Of a DNA stretch of 44,723 nucleotides, positions 24,026-32,425 are shown piece by piece. Origin of the DNA: Candidatus Prevotella equi (GTDB taxonomy: Bacteria; Bacteroidota; Bacteroidia; Bacteroidales; Bacteroidaceae); the NCBI GenBank assembly GCA_018065145.1, contig JAGHTW010000082.1, positions 1 through 44,723 on the forward strand, written 5' to 3'. Each line of letters begins with the position of its first letter. The first letter of the stretch is position 1. A program made the position numbers and the translations under genes. Under the pieces are notes generated by a model, which saw only the letters and a program-made list of their open reading frames with translations, was not told the origin of the DNA and did not search any database.

Positions 24026-25249
24026 ATGTCAAGACGAGTTGTTATTACCGGCATGGGAATATGGTCATGCCTTGGAACAAGTATAGAAGAAGTGAAGCAG
24101 TCGCTTTACGAAGGAAAATCAGGAATAGGCGTTGAGGAAGAACGTTACGAATATGGTTACCAGTCACCATTGACGGGTATAGTAAAGACCCCAAAGCTTA
24201 AGGGACTGATAGATCGTCATGCACGTCGAGGATTTTCTGAAGAGGCGGAATATGCTTATATGGCTAGCCGTGAAGCATTTGAAATGGCAAAGATTGATGA
24301 CCAGTATCTTCTTGACAACGAGGTCGGATGTATCTTTGGTAATGATTCCTCAGCGAAGCCTGTGATAGAGTCTGCAAAGATTATGAGCGAGAAGCACGAC
24401 TCTGAATTGCTTGGCCAGAGCCTTATCTTCCAGTCAATGAACTCTACGGTGAATATGAATATGAGTACTGCGTTTCATCTGCGTGGAGTCAACTTCACCA
24501 TCTCGGCAGCATGTGCCAGCGGCAGTCATTCCATTGGCGTTGCTTACATGCTTATAAAACAAGGATTGCAGGATGTGGTGCTTTGTGGCGGAGCGCAGGA
24601 GACGAACTATTATTCCATGGCGTCGTTTGATGCTTTGGGAGCATTCTCAAAACGTGTAAGCGAACCTACAAAGGCAAGTCGTCCGTTTGATAGGGACAGA
24701 GACGGACTGATACCAAGTGGTGGCGCTGCAGCATTGGTACTGGAAGACTATGATCATGCCGTAGCCCGTGGTGCAACAATCCTGGCTGAGGTATGCGGCT
24801 ATGGATTCTCTTCTAACGGTACTGCCGTTATCAGTCAGCCAAGCGATGAGGGTAGCGTCATTGCAATGAGTCGCGCATTGAAGGACGCAGGCATGGAACC
24901 AAAGGATATTGACTATATCAATGCTCACGCTACAAGTACCCATCAGGGTGATATGTTTGAAGCTATAGCACTCGACCGTATGTTTAATGGTGAGCATGCT
25001 CTCATAAGTAGTACTAAGGGTATGACGGGACACGAGTGCTGGATGGCTGGTGCATCAGAGATAGTGTATTCGCTTATCATGATGCAAAACAACTTTGTTG
25101 CTCCGAACATCAACTTTGAAAACCCTGACGAATACTCTGCAAAGCTAAACCTTGCTACAAAGACCATTGAGACAGAGGTAAACACCGTACTGAGCAACTC
25201 CTTCGGTTTCGGAGGAACAAACAGTGCCCTCGTCATAAAGAAAGTGTAA
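24026..25249 (+). CDS. FabF-type beta-ketoacyl-ACP synthase (first KS of the cluster)
   Basis: The 407-residue enzyme is a complete KAS II-type ketosynthase: nucleophile Cys163 in SAACASGSHS, His301 in NAHATSTHQGD, Lys331 and His336 in SSTKGMTGHE, and the C-terminal glycine-rich NSFGFGGTNSALV. It should perform decarboxylative Claisen condensation of malonyl-ACP onto a growing chain. It has no extra C-terminal domain, unlike the other two ketosynthases here. It opens the cluster 309 bases after the CYTH gene and is followed at 39 bases by a small secreted protein gene. Which condensation it performs (starter or extension) cannot be read from sequence. Confidence 0.93.
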   Translation: MSRRVVITGMGIWSCLGTSIEEVKQSLYEGKSGIGVEEERYEYGYQSPLTGIVKTPKLKGLIDRHARRGFSEEAEYAYMASREAFEMAKIDDQYLLDNEVGCIFGNDSSAKPVIESAKIMSEKHDSELLGQSLIFQSMNSTVNMNMSTAFHLRGVNFTISAACASGSHSIGVAYMLIKQGLQDVVLCGGAQETNYYSMASFDALGAFSKRVSEPTKASRPFDRDRDGLIPSGGAAALVLEDYDHAVARGATILAEVCGYGFSSNGTAVISQPSDEGSVIAMSRALKDAGMEPKDIDYINAHATSTHQGDMFEAIALDRMFNGEHALISSTKGMTGHECWMAGASEIVYSLIMMQNNFVAPNINFENPDEYSAKLNLATKTIETEVNTVLSNSFGFGGTNSALVIKKV

Positions 25250-25288
25250 TTATCGTATCATTAATATAGTAACTAAACAAGAACCGAC

Positions 25289-25801
25289 ATGAAGAAACTC
25301 TTTTTCGCTTTATGCGCACTGCTATTCTCTATAACAGCGATGGCAGGTTCTGACATTGAAGTCACACAGGGTGACGAAAAGTTTTTTAAGAAAACAGATG
25401 GCACTGCTACATGTGTCTTTATCTGGGATGGCGCTACCTACGATGGAAGGATGGCATTGTCAAAGAAGTTCAAAAACCTTGCAACTCTCAAGAAGGCTTC
25501 TTACAACGCTTTCGTTGAGGAGTTCAACAAAAAGAGCAAGCATATACAAATCGTCAAAGGCAAGGCGAAGTACAAGATAACGATTAGGATAAAGAAGATA
25601 GACCAGTACTTCAAGGTTACGGGCATCGTTCCTGCCAATGCTACGAAGATGTGGGGTACGCTGACCGTTACCAATTCTGCCGGAAAGAAACTTCTCGTTG
25701 CTACTATTGATGAGGTTGACGGAGGTTCCAACCGTGACCCTGTAGGAACATTCGAAGACTGCTTTGAAGACCTTGGCAAACAGGTGGCAAAACTGAAGTA
25801 A
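25289..25801 (+). CDS. Secreted protein of unknown function within the cluster
   Basis: The 170-residue product has a clear signal peptide (MKKLFFALCALLFSITAMAG) and a mature part rich in Lys and beta-forming residues (for example KAKYKITIRIKKIDQYF near 91-107 and WGTLTVTNSAGKKLLVATID near 124-143). There is no lipobox, membrane helix or catalytic motif that I recognise. It is expected in the periplasm or outside. Its place between two biosynthetic genes suggests a role in handling or placing the product, but that is inference. It is separated from the methyltransferase gene by a 267-base gap with repeats. Confidence 0.8.
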   Translation: MKKLFFALCALLFSITAMAGSDIEVTQGDEKFFKKTDGTATCVFIWDGATYDGRMALSKKFKNLATLKKASYNAFVEEFNKKSKHIQIVKGKAKYKITIRIKKIDQYFKVTGIVPANATKMWGTLTVTNSAGKKLLVATIDEVDGGSNRDPVGTFEDCFEDLGKQVAKLK

Positions 25802-25886
25802 CAAAGAAAGACAATTACGGACTAACTATTTATATAATTAAACTTTCCCACCTTAATAATCAATAACAAATGACTGGTAATTAAAT

Positions 25887-26007
25887 ATTTGCCTTCGGCT
25901 AACGTGAATTTTCGAAAATTTAACGTGAATTTTCGAAAATTATTTTATAATGTAGATAAAAGAAAAATTTACGGTAATTCGCGTATAATTCACGGTAATT
26001 CACGTTA
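25887..26007. repeat. Tandem and inverted repeat array before the methyltransferase gene
   Basis: A copy of the 21-nt word also seen at 5395 (25887-25907) runs into two exact tandem copies of a 21-bp unit (25900-25920, 25921-25941) containing the palindrome ATTTTCGAAAAT. After 29 bases, ACGGTAATTC-type units follow (25971-26007), ending in AATTCACGTTA, the reverse complement of the start of the tandem unit. The array could form a large hairpin. No clear promoter is seen in this gap. Confidence 0.8.
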
Positions 26008-26068
26008 AAAGAACAAAACGATAAGAGTGGGAAACTTGAGTGAAGTAATCTTTTAGAAAAAGAGAACT

Positions 26069-27172
26069 ATGCATCTTTTTCCTGAATTAAAGAAAAGATA
26101 CACGAAGGAACAGTTGTCCGCACGCGAGGCTCAGCGTTTAGCAGAGTTCATCGCGTGGGGACCTGTTGTTTTCCAGGCTTCACGATTGATGATGAAGTTT
26201 GGAATACTTGACCTTCTGCGTGACAGCAGTGATGGACTTACCCGACAGGAGATTGTTGATAAGACAGGGTTGTCGGATTATGCAGTGAAAAGCCTGTTGG
26301 AGGCATCTCTTTGTATTGGTACGGTTCTTATCGATACCGAAACAGACAGATATACTATCTCAAAGACGGGATGGTTCCTCCTTAACGACCCTGCCACAAA
26401 GGTAAACATCAACTTCAATCACGATGTGAACTACGAAGGATGGTTCCATCTTGAAGAGGCATTGAAGAACGGAAAGCCAGAGGGACTGAAGCACTTTGGC
26501 TCATGGCCAACCCTTTACGAAGCTCTGTCTTCACTACCAAAGCAAGTGCAGGACTCTTGGTTTGGTTTTGATCACTTCTATAGCGATTCATCGTTCCCGG
26601 AGGCTCTTGAGATAGTATTCAAGAAACATGACGTCCGTTCGCTTTACGATGTTGGAGGTAATACGGGAAAATGGGCACTGCAGTGCGTTGCCTATGACAA
26701 AGACGTGGAGATAACAATCCTTGACCTCCCTCAGCAGATTGGTTTGATGAAGGAGAATACCCGTGGAAAAGAAGGCGCAGAGCGCATCAAGGGACACGGA
26801 ATAAACCTTCTTGATCCTAATGCTTCCTTCCCAAAGAGAGAAGGGGGACTTGATGCTATATGGATGAGCCAGTTCCTCGATTGCTTCTCTATGGATGAGA
26901 TAATAAGCATTCTCAAAAGGGCGAAGTCCGCTATGGGTAGTGATACTCGTCTCTTCATCATGGAGACGTTATGGGATCGTCAGCGCTTTGAGCCTGCTGC
27001 CTTCTGCCTCACCATGACAAGCCTTTACTTTACTGCCTTAGCCAATGGCAATAGTAAGATGTATAACACCGAGGATATGGAGGAATGTATCAATGCGGCA
27101 GGACTCGAGATAGAGAATATCTTTGACAACCTCGGACAGGGACATAGCATATTAGTTTGTAAATTAAAATAA
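26069..27172 (+). CDS. SAM-dependent O-methyltransferase with winged-helix dimerisation domain
   Basis: The 367-residue protein has the layout of plant-COMT and CrtF-type methyltransferases: an N-terminal winged-helix domain (about 15-110; LTRQEIVDKTGLSDYAVKSL), then a Rossmann fold with the SAM motif LYDVGGNTGKWALQ near 193-206, an acidic ribose-binding strand EITILDLPQQ and WMSQFLDCFSMDEI as the post-motif near 269-282. These enzymes usually methylate phenolic or hydroxyl oxygens. In aryl-polyene clusters a methyltransferase modifies the aryl head group, which fits here. It is followed 10 bases later by an ACP gene. The precise acceptor is unknown. Confidence 0.9.
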   Translation: MHLFPELKKRYTKEQLSAREAQRLAEFIAWGPVVFQASRLMMKFGILDLLRDSSDGLTRQEIVDKTGLSDYAVKSLLEASLCIGTVLIDTETDRYTISKTGWFLLNDPATKVNINFNHDVNYEGWFHLEEALKNGKPEGLKHFGSWPTLYEALSSLPKQVQDSWFGFDHFYSDSSFPEALEIVFKKHDVRSLYDVGGNTGKWALQCVAYDKDVEITILDLPQQIGLMKENTRGKEGAERIKGHGINLLDPNASFPKREGGLDAIWMSQFLDCFSMDEIISILKRAKSAMGSDTRLFIMETLWDRQRFEPAAFCLTMTSLYFTALANGNSKMYNTEDMEECINAAGLEIENIFDNLGQGHSILVCKLK

Positions 27173-27182
27173 TAAAAAAAAC

Positions 27183-27428
27183 ATGACACGTTCAGAAATT
27201 GAAGAAAAAGTAAACAACTTCCTCATTGAGGACCTTGAGATTGATGAAGAAAAGATTGTTGCAGAGGCAACACTGAAGGAAGACCTCGGCATTGATAGTC
27301 TTGACTTTGTTGACATCGTTGTAATCGTAGAGAGAAACTTCGGCTTTAAGATTAAGCCAGAGGAAATGGCAAACGTAAAGACATACAACGATTTCTGCAA
27401 TTACATCGAGAGTAAGGTTAATGCTTAA
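27183..27428 (+). CDS. Acyl carrier protein 1
   Basis: The 81-residue acidic protein has the phosphopantetheine site LGIDSLDFVD with Ser39, and the usual helix spacing on both sides (EDLEIDEEKIVAEATLKEDL before, VERNFGFKIKPEEM after). It carries the growing chain as a thioester. It sits between the methyltransferase and the LpxL-like acyltransferase genes, with gaps of 10 and 15 bases. It is distinct from the second ACP (30395) and the divergent third (42776). The presence of three ACPs suggests separate carriers for starter and elongation or transfer. Confidence 0.95.
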   Translation: MTRSEIEEKVNNFLIEDLEIDEEKIVAEATLKEDLGIDSLDFVDIVVIVERNFGFKIKPEEMANVKTYNDFCNYIESKVNA

Positions 27429-27443
27429 TCTGTAAGGTTTACA

Positions 27444-28331
27444 ATGATGACGGAAGAACAGAAAGAGTGGCAAGGTAACACATACGGAAATAGTGGTATG
27501 CACAATAGTCTTATCACTATGCTGAGGTATATAGACACCAGGTTGCTCTATCTGTTTGCCTCCGTTTTTATTATCCCCGTATGCCTTATCATTCAGCCGA
27601 GCCGTAAGACAGCGTATCATTATTTCCGCAACAGACTCGGATATGGTAGGATAAAAGCGGCATGGAAGACATACATCAACCATTGTCTCTTTGCACAGGT
27701 GGTGATAGACAGGTTTGCTATGTATGCAGGCAAGAAGTTTGCCGTTGAGATAGAAGACTTTGAATATTTCCAGCGTCTTGTATCGCAACCAGAAGGCTTC
27801 ATGATACTCAGTGCCCATATCGGCAATTATGAGATTGCTGGCTATTCACTTCAGTCAGACAAGAAAATCTTCAATGCCTTAGTCTTTGCTGGCGAGAAAG
27901 AGATTGTCATGCTAAACCGCAACAAACTCTTTACCGACAACAACGTCCGTATGATACCCGTTCGTCAGGATATGAGTCATCTCTTTGAGATAAACACCGC
28001 CCTGAGCAATGGTGAGGTTGTCAGCATGCCTGCCGACAGAATACATGGCTCGCAGAAGTCCTTGACAAAGAACTTCCTTGCTGCCACGGCTCCATTCCCT
28101 CATGGTCCTTTCTCCGTAGCCACCATGCGAGGACTTGATGTCCTTGCGGTGAACGTGATGAAGTCCTCGCTGACGAAATACAGGATACACATCACGCCGT
28201 TGAACTATGACAAAACCCAGTCCAGAGCAAAGCAAATGGACGAACTGTCATCAGCATACGTAGCAGAATTAGAAAGGATGATAAAGATGTATCCCGCACA
28301 GTGGTATAACTTTTACGAATTCTGGAAATAA
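27444..28331 (+). CDS. LpxL/HtrB-type acyltransferase
   Basis: The 295-residue protein fits the lipid A late acyltransferase superfamily. The HX4E catalytic motif is HIGNYE at 125-130, with downstream MIPVRQDMSH and MPADRIHGSQK segments and the terminal QWYNFYEFW typical of the family. There is one N-terminal membrane segment (about 33-52), so it works at the inner membrane. In characterised aryl-polyene clusters an acyltransferase of this type is expected to move the finished acyl-ACP chain to a lipid acceptor, which is the likely role here. Start is 27444, with a second ATG one codon later. Function as a true lipid A enzyme is less likely in this context. Confidence 0.88.
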   Translation: MMTEEQKEWQGNTYGNSGMHNSLITMLRYIDTRLLYLFASVFIIPVCLIIQPSRKTAYHYFRNRLGYGRIKAAWKTYINHCLFAQVVIDRFAMYAGKKFAVEIEDFEYFQRLVSQPEGFMILSAHIGNYEIAGYSLQSDKKIFNALVFAGEKEIVMLNRNKLFTDNNVRMIPVRQDMSHLFEINTALSNGEVVSMPADRIHGSQKSLTKNFLAATAPFPHGPFSVATMRGLDVLAVNVMKSSLTKYRIHITPLNYDKTQSRAKQMDELSSAYVAELERMIKMYPAQWYNFYEFWK

Positions 28332-28351
28332 CCCCTAACCTCTAACCCCAC

Positions 28352-28807
28352 ATGAACCCTCACAAACCGACGGAGGAATTTCTTCGCAATATAGACATTC
28401 ATGAACTCCTGCCCCAGCAGGAACCATTTGTCATGGTTGGAGTGTTATGTCATTTCGACGATGCAGTCACAATAACCGAGACAGAGATAAGTAGCGACAA
28501 CCTCTTTGTCGATGATGGTGTCTTCACCGCTTCTGGATTGATAGAGAATGTAGCCCAGACATGTGCGGCGCGCATAGGCTATGTCAATAAATACATATTG
28601 GGCAAGGGTATCCAACTAGGCTTCATAGGAGCTATCCGCAATCTGGAAATCCATGAGAATCCAAAAGTCGGTGACGTGATAATAACGAAGGTAGAAGTGC
28701 TTGAGGAGGTCTTCGGCATGACATTGGCAAATGCTACGGTCACCTCTGGTGATAAAGTACTTCTCACTACAGATATGAAAATCGCCATTCGCGATGCTAT
28801 GGAATGA
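28352..28807 (+). CDS. ApeP/FabZ-like hot-dog dehydratase
   Basis: The 151-residue protein is a single hot-dog fold related to 3-hydroxyacyl-ACP dehydratases, closer to those of aryl-polyene clusters than to FabZ. It has ELLPQQEPFVMVG near 19-31, and the central helix SGLIENVAQTCAARIGY near 63-79 with the acidic residue expected in the active site. Family enzymes remove water from 3-hydroxyacyl-ACP to give trans-2-enoyl chains, which is how a conjugated polyene grows if no enoyl reductase acts. It starts 20 bases after the acyltransferase gene, and the next ketosynthase starts four bases after its stop. Confidence 0.85.
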   Translation: MNPHKPTEEFLRNIDIHELLPQQEPFVMVGVLCHFDDAVTITETEISSDNLFVDDGVFTASGLIENVAQTCAARIGYVNKYILGKGIQLGFIGAIRNLEIHENPKVGDVIITKVEVLEEVFGMTLANATVTSGDKVLLTTDMKIAIRDAME

Positions 28808-28811
28808 TAAA

Positions 28812-30392
28812 ATGTTTCTGAAAGCAACTAACATAACATCTCCATTAGGACTAACAACAGAAGAAAACTACGCTGCTGTGCGCAACGGACTTACTGGCGT
28901 GCGATGTTACGAGGCAGGAGTACGCGATGTACCTTTTGCCTTCTGCGCATCACTCTTTGATGAAAGTAAGGACTTTGTGCAGTTAGCGGTATATTCCATA
29001 CAAGAGGCACTCTCTCATACCGACATAGACGTTGCCTCTTCCCGAACACTTTTTGTTCTCAGCACTACAAAGGGCGTTATCGGCACATCACCAAGTGTTA
29101 CAGCAAAGGAAATAGCTGATGCGGTGGGTGTGACGACAGCGCCCATTGTCGTTTGTAACGCTTGCATATCGGGTGTTGCTGCGCAGATACTTGCATTGCG
29201 ACTCATCAATAGCAGAAGCTATGATAATGTCATCGTTACCGGTTGTGACGTACAGAGCAAATTTATCATCTCTGGTTTCAACTGCCTTAAAGCACTGTCA
29301 CCAGAACCTTGCCGCCCTTATGACGAGGAGCGTCTGGGACTCAATCTTGGCGAAGGCGCCGCAACGATGATATTCTCTTCCACTGGTAGCGCAGAAGAGT
29401 GGCAGGCTGTCAGTGGTGCCATACGCAATGACGCATATCATATCAGCGGTCCTCATCCGCAGGGCGAGGGTTGTTATCTCGCATTGACAGAGATACTGAA
29501 GCATTGCGACAGGGATTCGCTTGCGGCAATAGGCGTTCATGGCACCGCAACGATGTATAACGACCAGATGGAGTCGAAGGCTATCATGAGAGCGGGAATG
29601 AGTGATGTGCCACTATCTGCCCTTAAAGGGTATTACGGACATACAATGGGTGCCGCAGGAGTAATAGAAACGATAATTACGGCACGGGCACTTGACGACG
29701 GACTGATACTTCCATCCAAAGGCTTTAATGAGATCGGTGTAAGCGGAAAGGTGACGATAAGCAGTGAGATGCTGACAACCGAGAAACGATCCTTCATCAA
29801 GATGCTCTCTGGTTTCGGCGGTTGTAATGGTGCTATACTATATACGAAGAACGAAAACGAAGACGAAGACGAAAACGAAAACGCTCTTCGCAAGGTTGCA
29901 TCCGTAACATTGTCTTCCAATGATAACCTTACTGCCATATACAAAGAGCAGATAGGTGGTTATCCAAAGTACTACAAGATGGACACCTTGAGTCGCCTTG
30001 CTTTTATCGCTGCGGAACTGTTGCAGAAACAATCGGCTGACAACAATGGCGGTACCGATGGCATTGATGCGGTAATACTCTTCAACAGGACATCATCATG
30101 TATCTCTGATGCGGACTTCTTGGAGACGATAAAGGATGCGGAGAATTTCTTCCCGAGTCCATCCATCTTTGTTTATACGCTTCCTAACATAACGACGGGT
30201 GAGATAGCTTTGCGACACGCCGTTCATGGAGAGACATCGTTCTACATCCTTCAGGAACGTAATGACGAGATGATGCAGATGATAATGAATGCAACGTTAC
30301 AGGATGAAGGTGTGAAATCTATCATGGCAGGATGGATTGACGCAGAAAGTAATGACAATTATACAATAGAACTTAACAAATACATATTATAA
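28812..30392 (+). CDS. Ketosynthase fused to a C-terminal partial KS (chain-length-factor-like) domain, copy 1
   Basis: The start is set at the ATG at 28812 (MFLKATNITSPLGL), 18 bases inside the longest frame, giving 526 residues. A ketosynthase (about 1-345) keeps Cys118 in NACISGV, His243 in GVHGTATM, and Lys and His277 in LKGYYGHT. An acidic linker encoded by five tandem hexamers follows (about 347-359), then a domain of about 155 residues that resembles the ketoacyl-synt_2 type found as separate proteins in aryl-polyene clusters (YYKMDTLSRLAFIAAELL, IDAVILFNRTSSCISDADFL). It has no catalytic residues that I can recognise. The ketosynthase N-terminus is shorter than usual. Its pair is the gene at 30665. 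Confidence 0.85.
   Translation: MFLKATNITSPLGLTTEENYAAVRNGLTGVRCYEAGVRDVPFAFCASLFDESKDFVQLAVYSIQEALSHTDIDVASSRTLFVLSTTKGVIGTSPSVTAKEIADAVGVTTAPIVVCNACISGVAAQILALRLINSRSYDNVIVTGCDVQSKFIISGFNCLKALSPEPCRPYDEERLGLNLGEGAATMIFSSTGSAEEWQAVSGAIRNDAYHISGPHPQGEGCYLALTEILKHCDRDSLAAIGVHGTATMYNDQMESKAIMRAGMSDVPLSALKGYYGHTMGAAGVIETIITARALDDGLILPSKGFNEIGVSGKVTISSEMLTTEKRSFIKMLSGFGGCNGAILYTKNENEDEDENENALRKVASVTLSSNDNLTAIYKEQIGGYPKYYKMDTLSRLAFIAAELLQKQSADNNGGTDGIDAVILFNRTSSCISDADFLETIKDAENFFPSPSIFVYTLPNITTGEIALRHAVHGETSFYILQERNDEMMQMIMNATLQDEGVKSIMAGWIDAESNDNYTIELNKYIL
29853..29882 (+). repeat. Hexamer tandem repeat in the KS linker
   Basis: Five GAARAC hexamers encode an alternating Glu-Asn/Asp linker. The unit is two codons, so copy-number changes keep the frame. 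Confidence 0.75.
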
Positions 30393-30394
30393 AG

Positions 30395-30655
30395 ATGAAA
30401 GAACTTATTGACAATCTTAAATCACAGATTATCGAGGCGCTCAACCTTGAGGACCTCACAGTAGCAGATATTGATGAGAATGCTCCTCTCTTTGGTGACG
30501 ATGGCTTAGGACTGGACTCTATCGATGCCCTTGAAATCATCGTTCTGTTGGAGAAGAACTACGGCATCCGCCTTGCTAACGCTGCAGAAGGTAAGGATAT
30601 CTTCAAGAGCGTGGCAACGATAGCCGATTATGTGTCAAAGAACCGCAAAAAGTAA
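30395..30655 (+). CDS. Acyl carrier protein 2
   Basis: The 86-residue acidic protein has the phosphopantetheine site LGLDSIDALE with Ser42. It starts two bases after the stop of the first fused ketosynthase and ends nine bases before the second, a position that marks it as the likely working partner of this KS pair. The sequence between helices II and III (NYGIRLANAAEGKDIFKSVA) is like the ACPs of polyene and flexirubin clusters. It differs clearly from ACP1, so the two probably have separate jobs. Confidence 0.95.
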   Translation: MKELIDNLKSQIIEALNLEDLTVADIDENAPLFGDDGLGLDSIDALEIIVLLEKNYGIRLANAAEGKDIFKSVATIADYVSKNRKK

Positions 30656-30664
30656 TAATAGTCA

Positions 30665-32404
30665 ATGAACATAGCAGTCACTGGTTACGGTATCATCTCT
30701 GCCATAGGCAACAATGCTGACGAGACACTCTCGTCATTGCTGGCCAAGCAGAGTGGTGTAAGCTCGATGCGTTATCTACAGTCTGTGCACGATGATTTGC
30801 CTGTTGGAGAGGTGAAGTTGTCCAATGCGCAATTAAAGGATATGCTTGGCATCACGCCAGAGCGTATCATCAGTCGCACTACGCTGCTCGGTGCCGTAGC
30901 AGTGAGACAGGCACTTGATGCTGCTTCATATACGGCAGCGGATTTGCAGGGCAAGAGGGTTGCGTTTATCTCTGGCACCACAGTTGGTGGCATGGATGTG
31001 ACGGAGAGTCTCTTCACATCCATGTGCGAGTCTGATGAACATCTCTCATATATAGGCAAGCATGACTGCGGTAGCAACAGCGAAGAGATAGCGGAGATAT
31101 GCGGACTGCACGACGTTGAGGTCTCTACCATCAGCACGGCATGCTCTTCTGCCCTGAATGCTATCATCGTCGGTTGCGAGATGCTCAAGAGAGACGAGGT
31201 CGATATTGTCATTGCGGGAGGAACGGAAGCGCTCAGCAAGTTCCATCTCAATGGCTTCAACATGCTTATGATTCTTGATCATGAGCAGTGCCGTCCTTTT
31301 GACTCTACACGTGCAGGATTGAACCTTGGCGAGGGTGCCGCTTACCTTGTCCTGGAAAAGGACAAGGAACAGGCAAAGGCATATATATCGGGCTATGGCA
31401 ATCGCTGTGATGCCTTCCACCAAACGGCAACATCCGATGATGGCGAAGGAGCATACCTCGCTATGAGTGACGCTCTGAAGATGGCGGCACTGTCGCCTGA
31501 CGACATTGATTATGTGAATGCTCACGGTACGGGAACTCCAAACAACGATATCAGCGAGAGCGTAGCCTTGCAGCGAGTGTTCGGCAATGCTATGCCACCG
31601 GTATCAAGTACGAAGTCATTTACAGGTCACACCACGTCGGCATCTGGTTCCATTGAGACAGTGATATCCATCCTTGCCATGCAGAATGGTTTCATTCCGG
31701 CAAACATCGGATGGAAGAACCAGATAGAAGGTGGCATAACACCATCGTTGGGTTGCGAGAATGCAGAACTGAACCATGTCGTTTGCAACTCGTTTGGCTT
31801 CGGAGGAAACGACAGTAGTATTATCATTAGTAAAAATTTACTAGTAAATTCAGAGCAAAAGTTATGCTTTAACACAGAATTTACTAGTGAATTTATCGTT
31901 GATGACATTGCTCAGCTGAGTGACCTTAAGGAGTTTGTATCGCCAATGCAGTCCCGTCGCATGGGAAAACTGATGAAGGCGGCAACGCTTTCTTCCTTGA
32001 AGGCATTGCAGGCAGCAGGCGTGGAGTGTCCTGATGCGATAATAACGGGAACGGCATACGGTATGCTGGAGACAAGTGAGAAGTTCCTTAAGGAGATGAT
32101 AGACAACGGCGAAGAGTCACTTAGTCCTACGCTCTTTATGCAATCTACCCACAATACCATCGGCAGCGCCATTGCCATCCGTACCAAGTGTCATGGTTAC
32201 AATATCACATACACTCAGGGTGAGGCATCACTGGAATGGGCATTGAGGGATGCTCGCCGACTGATAGAGACAGGAAAGGCAGAGACGGTACTCGTAGGTG
32301 TGCATGATGAGTCAACACCACAGTTTGATGACTTCTGCAAACGCATGGGCAAGGAAATACCGAAACAGATATACTCACGTAGCATCGTCATTAAAAAACT
32401 CTAA
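30665..32404 (+). CDS. Ketosynthase fused to a C-terminal partial KS (chain-length-factor-like) domain, copy 2
   Basis: The 579-residue protein has a full FabF-type ketosynthase (about 1-390): Cys160 in STACSSALN, His287 in NAHGTGTPNND, Lys317 and His322 in SSTKSFTGHT, and NSFGFGGNDSS. A linker (about 391-418) encoded by two near-palindromes follows, then a C-terminal domain of the ketoacyl-synt_2 type (about 420-579; RRMGKLMKAATLSSLKALQA, then IITGTAYGMLETSEKFL and STHNTIGSAIA). In proteobacterial aryl-polyene clusters this domain is a stand-alone protein acting with a ketosynthase as a heterodimer; here it is fused in cis. The enzyme likely performs most chain extension. Confidence 0.9.
   Translation: MNIAVTGYGIISAIGNNADETLSSLLAKQSGVSSMRYLQSVHDDLPVGEVKLSNAQLKDMLGITPERIISRTTLLGAVAVRQALDAASYTAADLQGKRVAFISGTTVGGMDVTESLFTSMCESDEHLSYIGKHDCGSNSEEIAEICGLHDVEVSTISTACSSALNAIIVGCEMLKRDEVDIVIAGGTEALSKFHLNGFNMLMILDHEQCRPFDSTRAGLNLGEGAAYLVLEKDKEQAKAYISGYGNRCDAFHQTATSDDGEGAYLAMSDALKMAALSPDDIDYVNAHGTGTPNNDISESVALQRVFGNAMPPVSSTKSFTGHTTSASGSIETVISILAMQNGFIPANIGWKNQIEGGITPSLGCENAELNHVVCNSFGFGGNDSSIIISKNLLVNSEQKLCFNTEFTSEFIVDDIAQLSDLKEFVSPMQSRRMGKLMKAATLSSLKALQAAGVECPDAIITGTAYGMLETSEKFLKEMIDNGEESLSPTLFMQSTHNTIGSAIAIRTKCHGYNITYTQGEASLEWALRDARRLIETGKAETVLVGVHDESTPQFDDFCKRMGKEIPKQIYSRSIVIKKL
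31835..31894. repeat. Twin AATTTACTAG palindromes in the second KS linker
   Basis: AATTTACTAGTAAATT (31835-31850) is a perfect 16-bp palindrome. A near copy (31879-31894) differs at one base. They lie in frame between the two domains of the fused ketosynthase. Confidence 0.7.
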
Positions 32405-32425
32405 CCTCTAATCTCTAACCCATAA

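Noticed and set aside
24026..25249. DarB-type dialkylresorcinol synthase, which would make this a resorcinol cluster
   Set aside because: The enzyme has the Cys-His-His triad and length of FabF-type ketosynthases, not the Cys-His-Asn of KAS III-like DarB. No DarA-like aromatase was seen.
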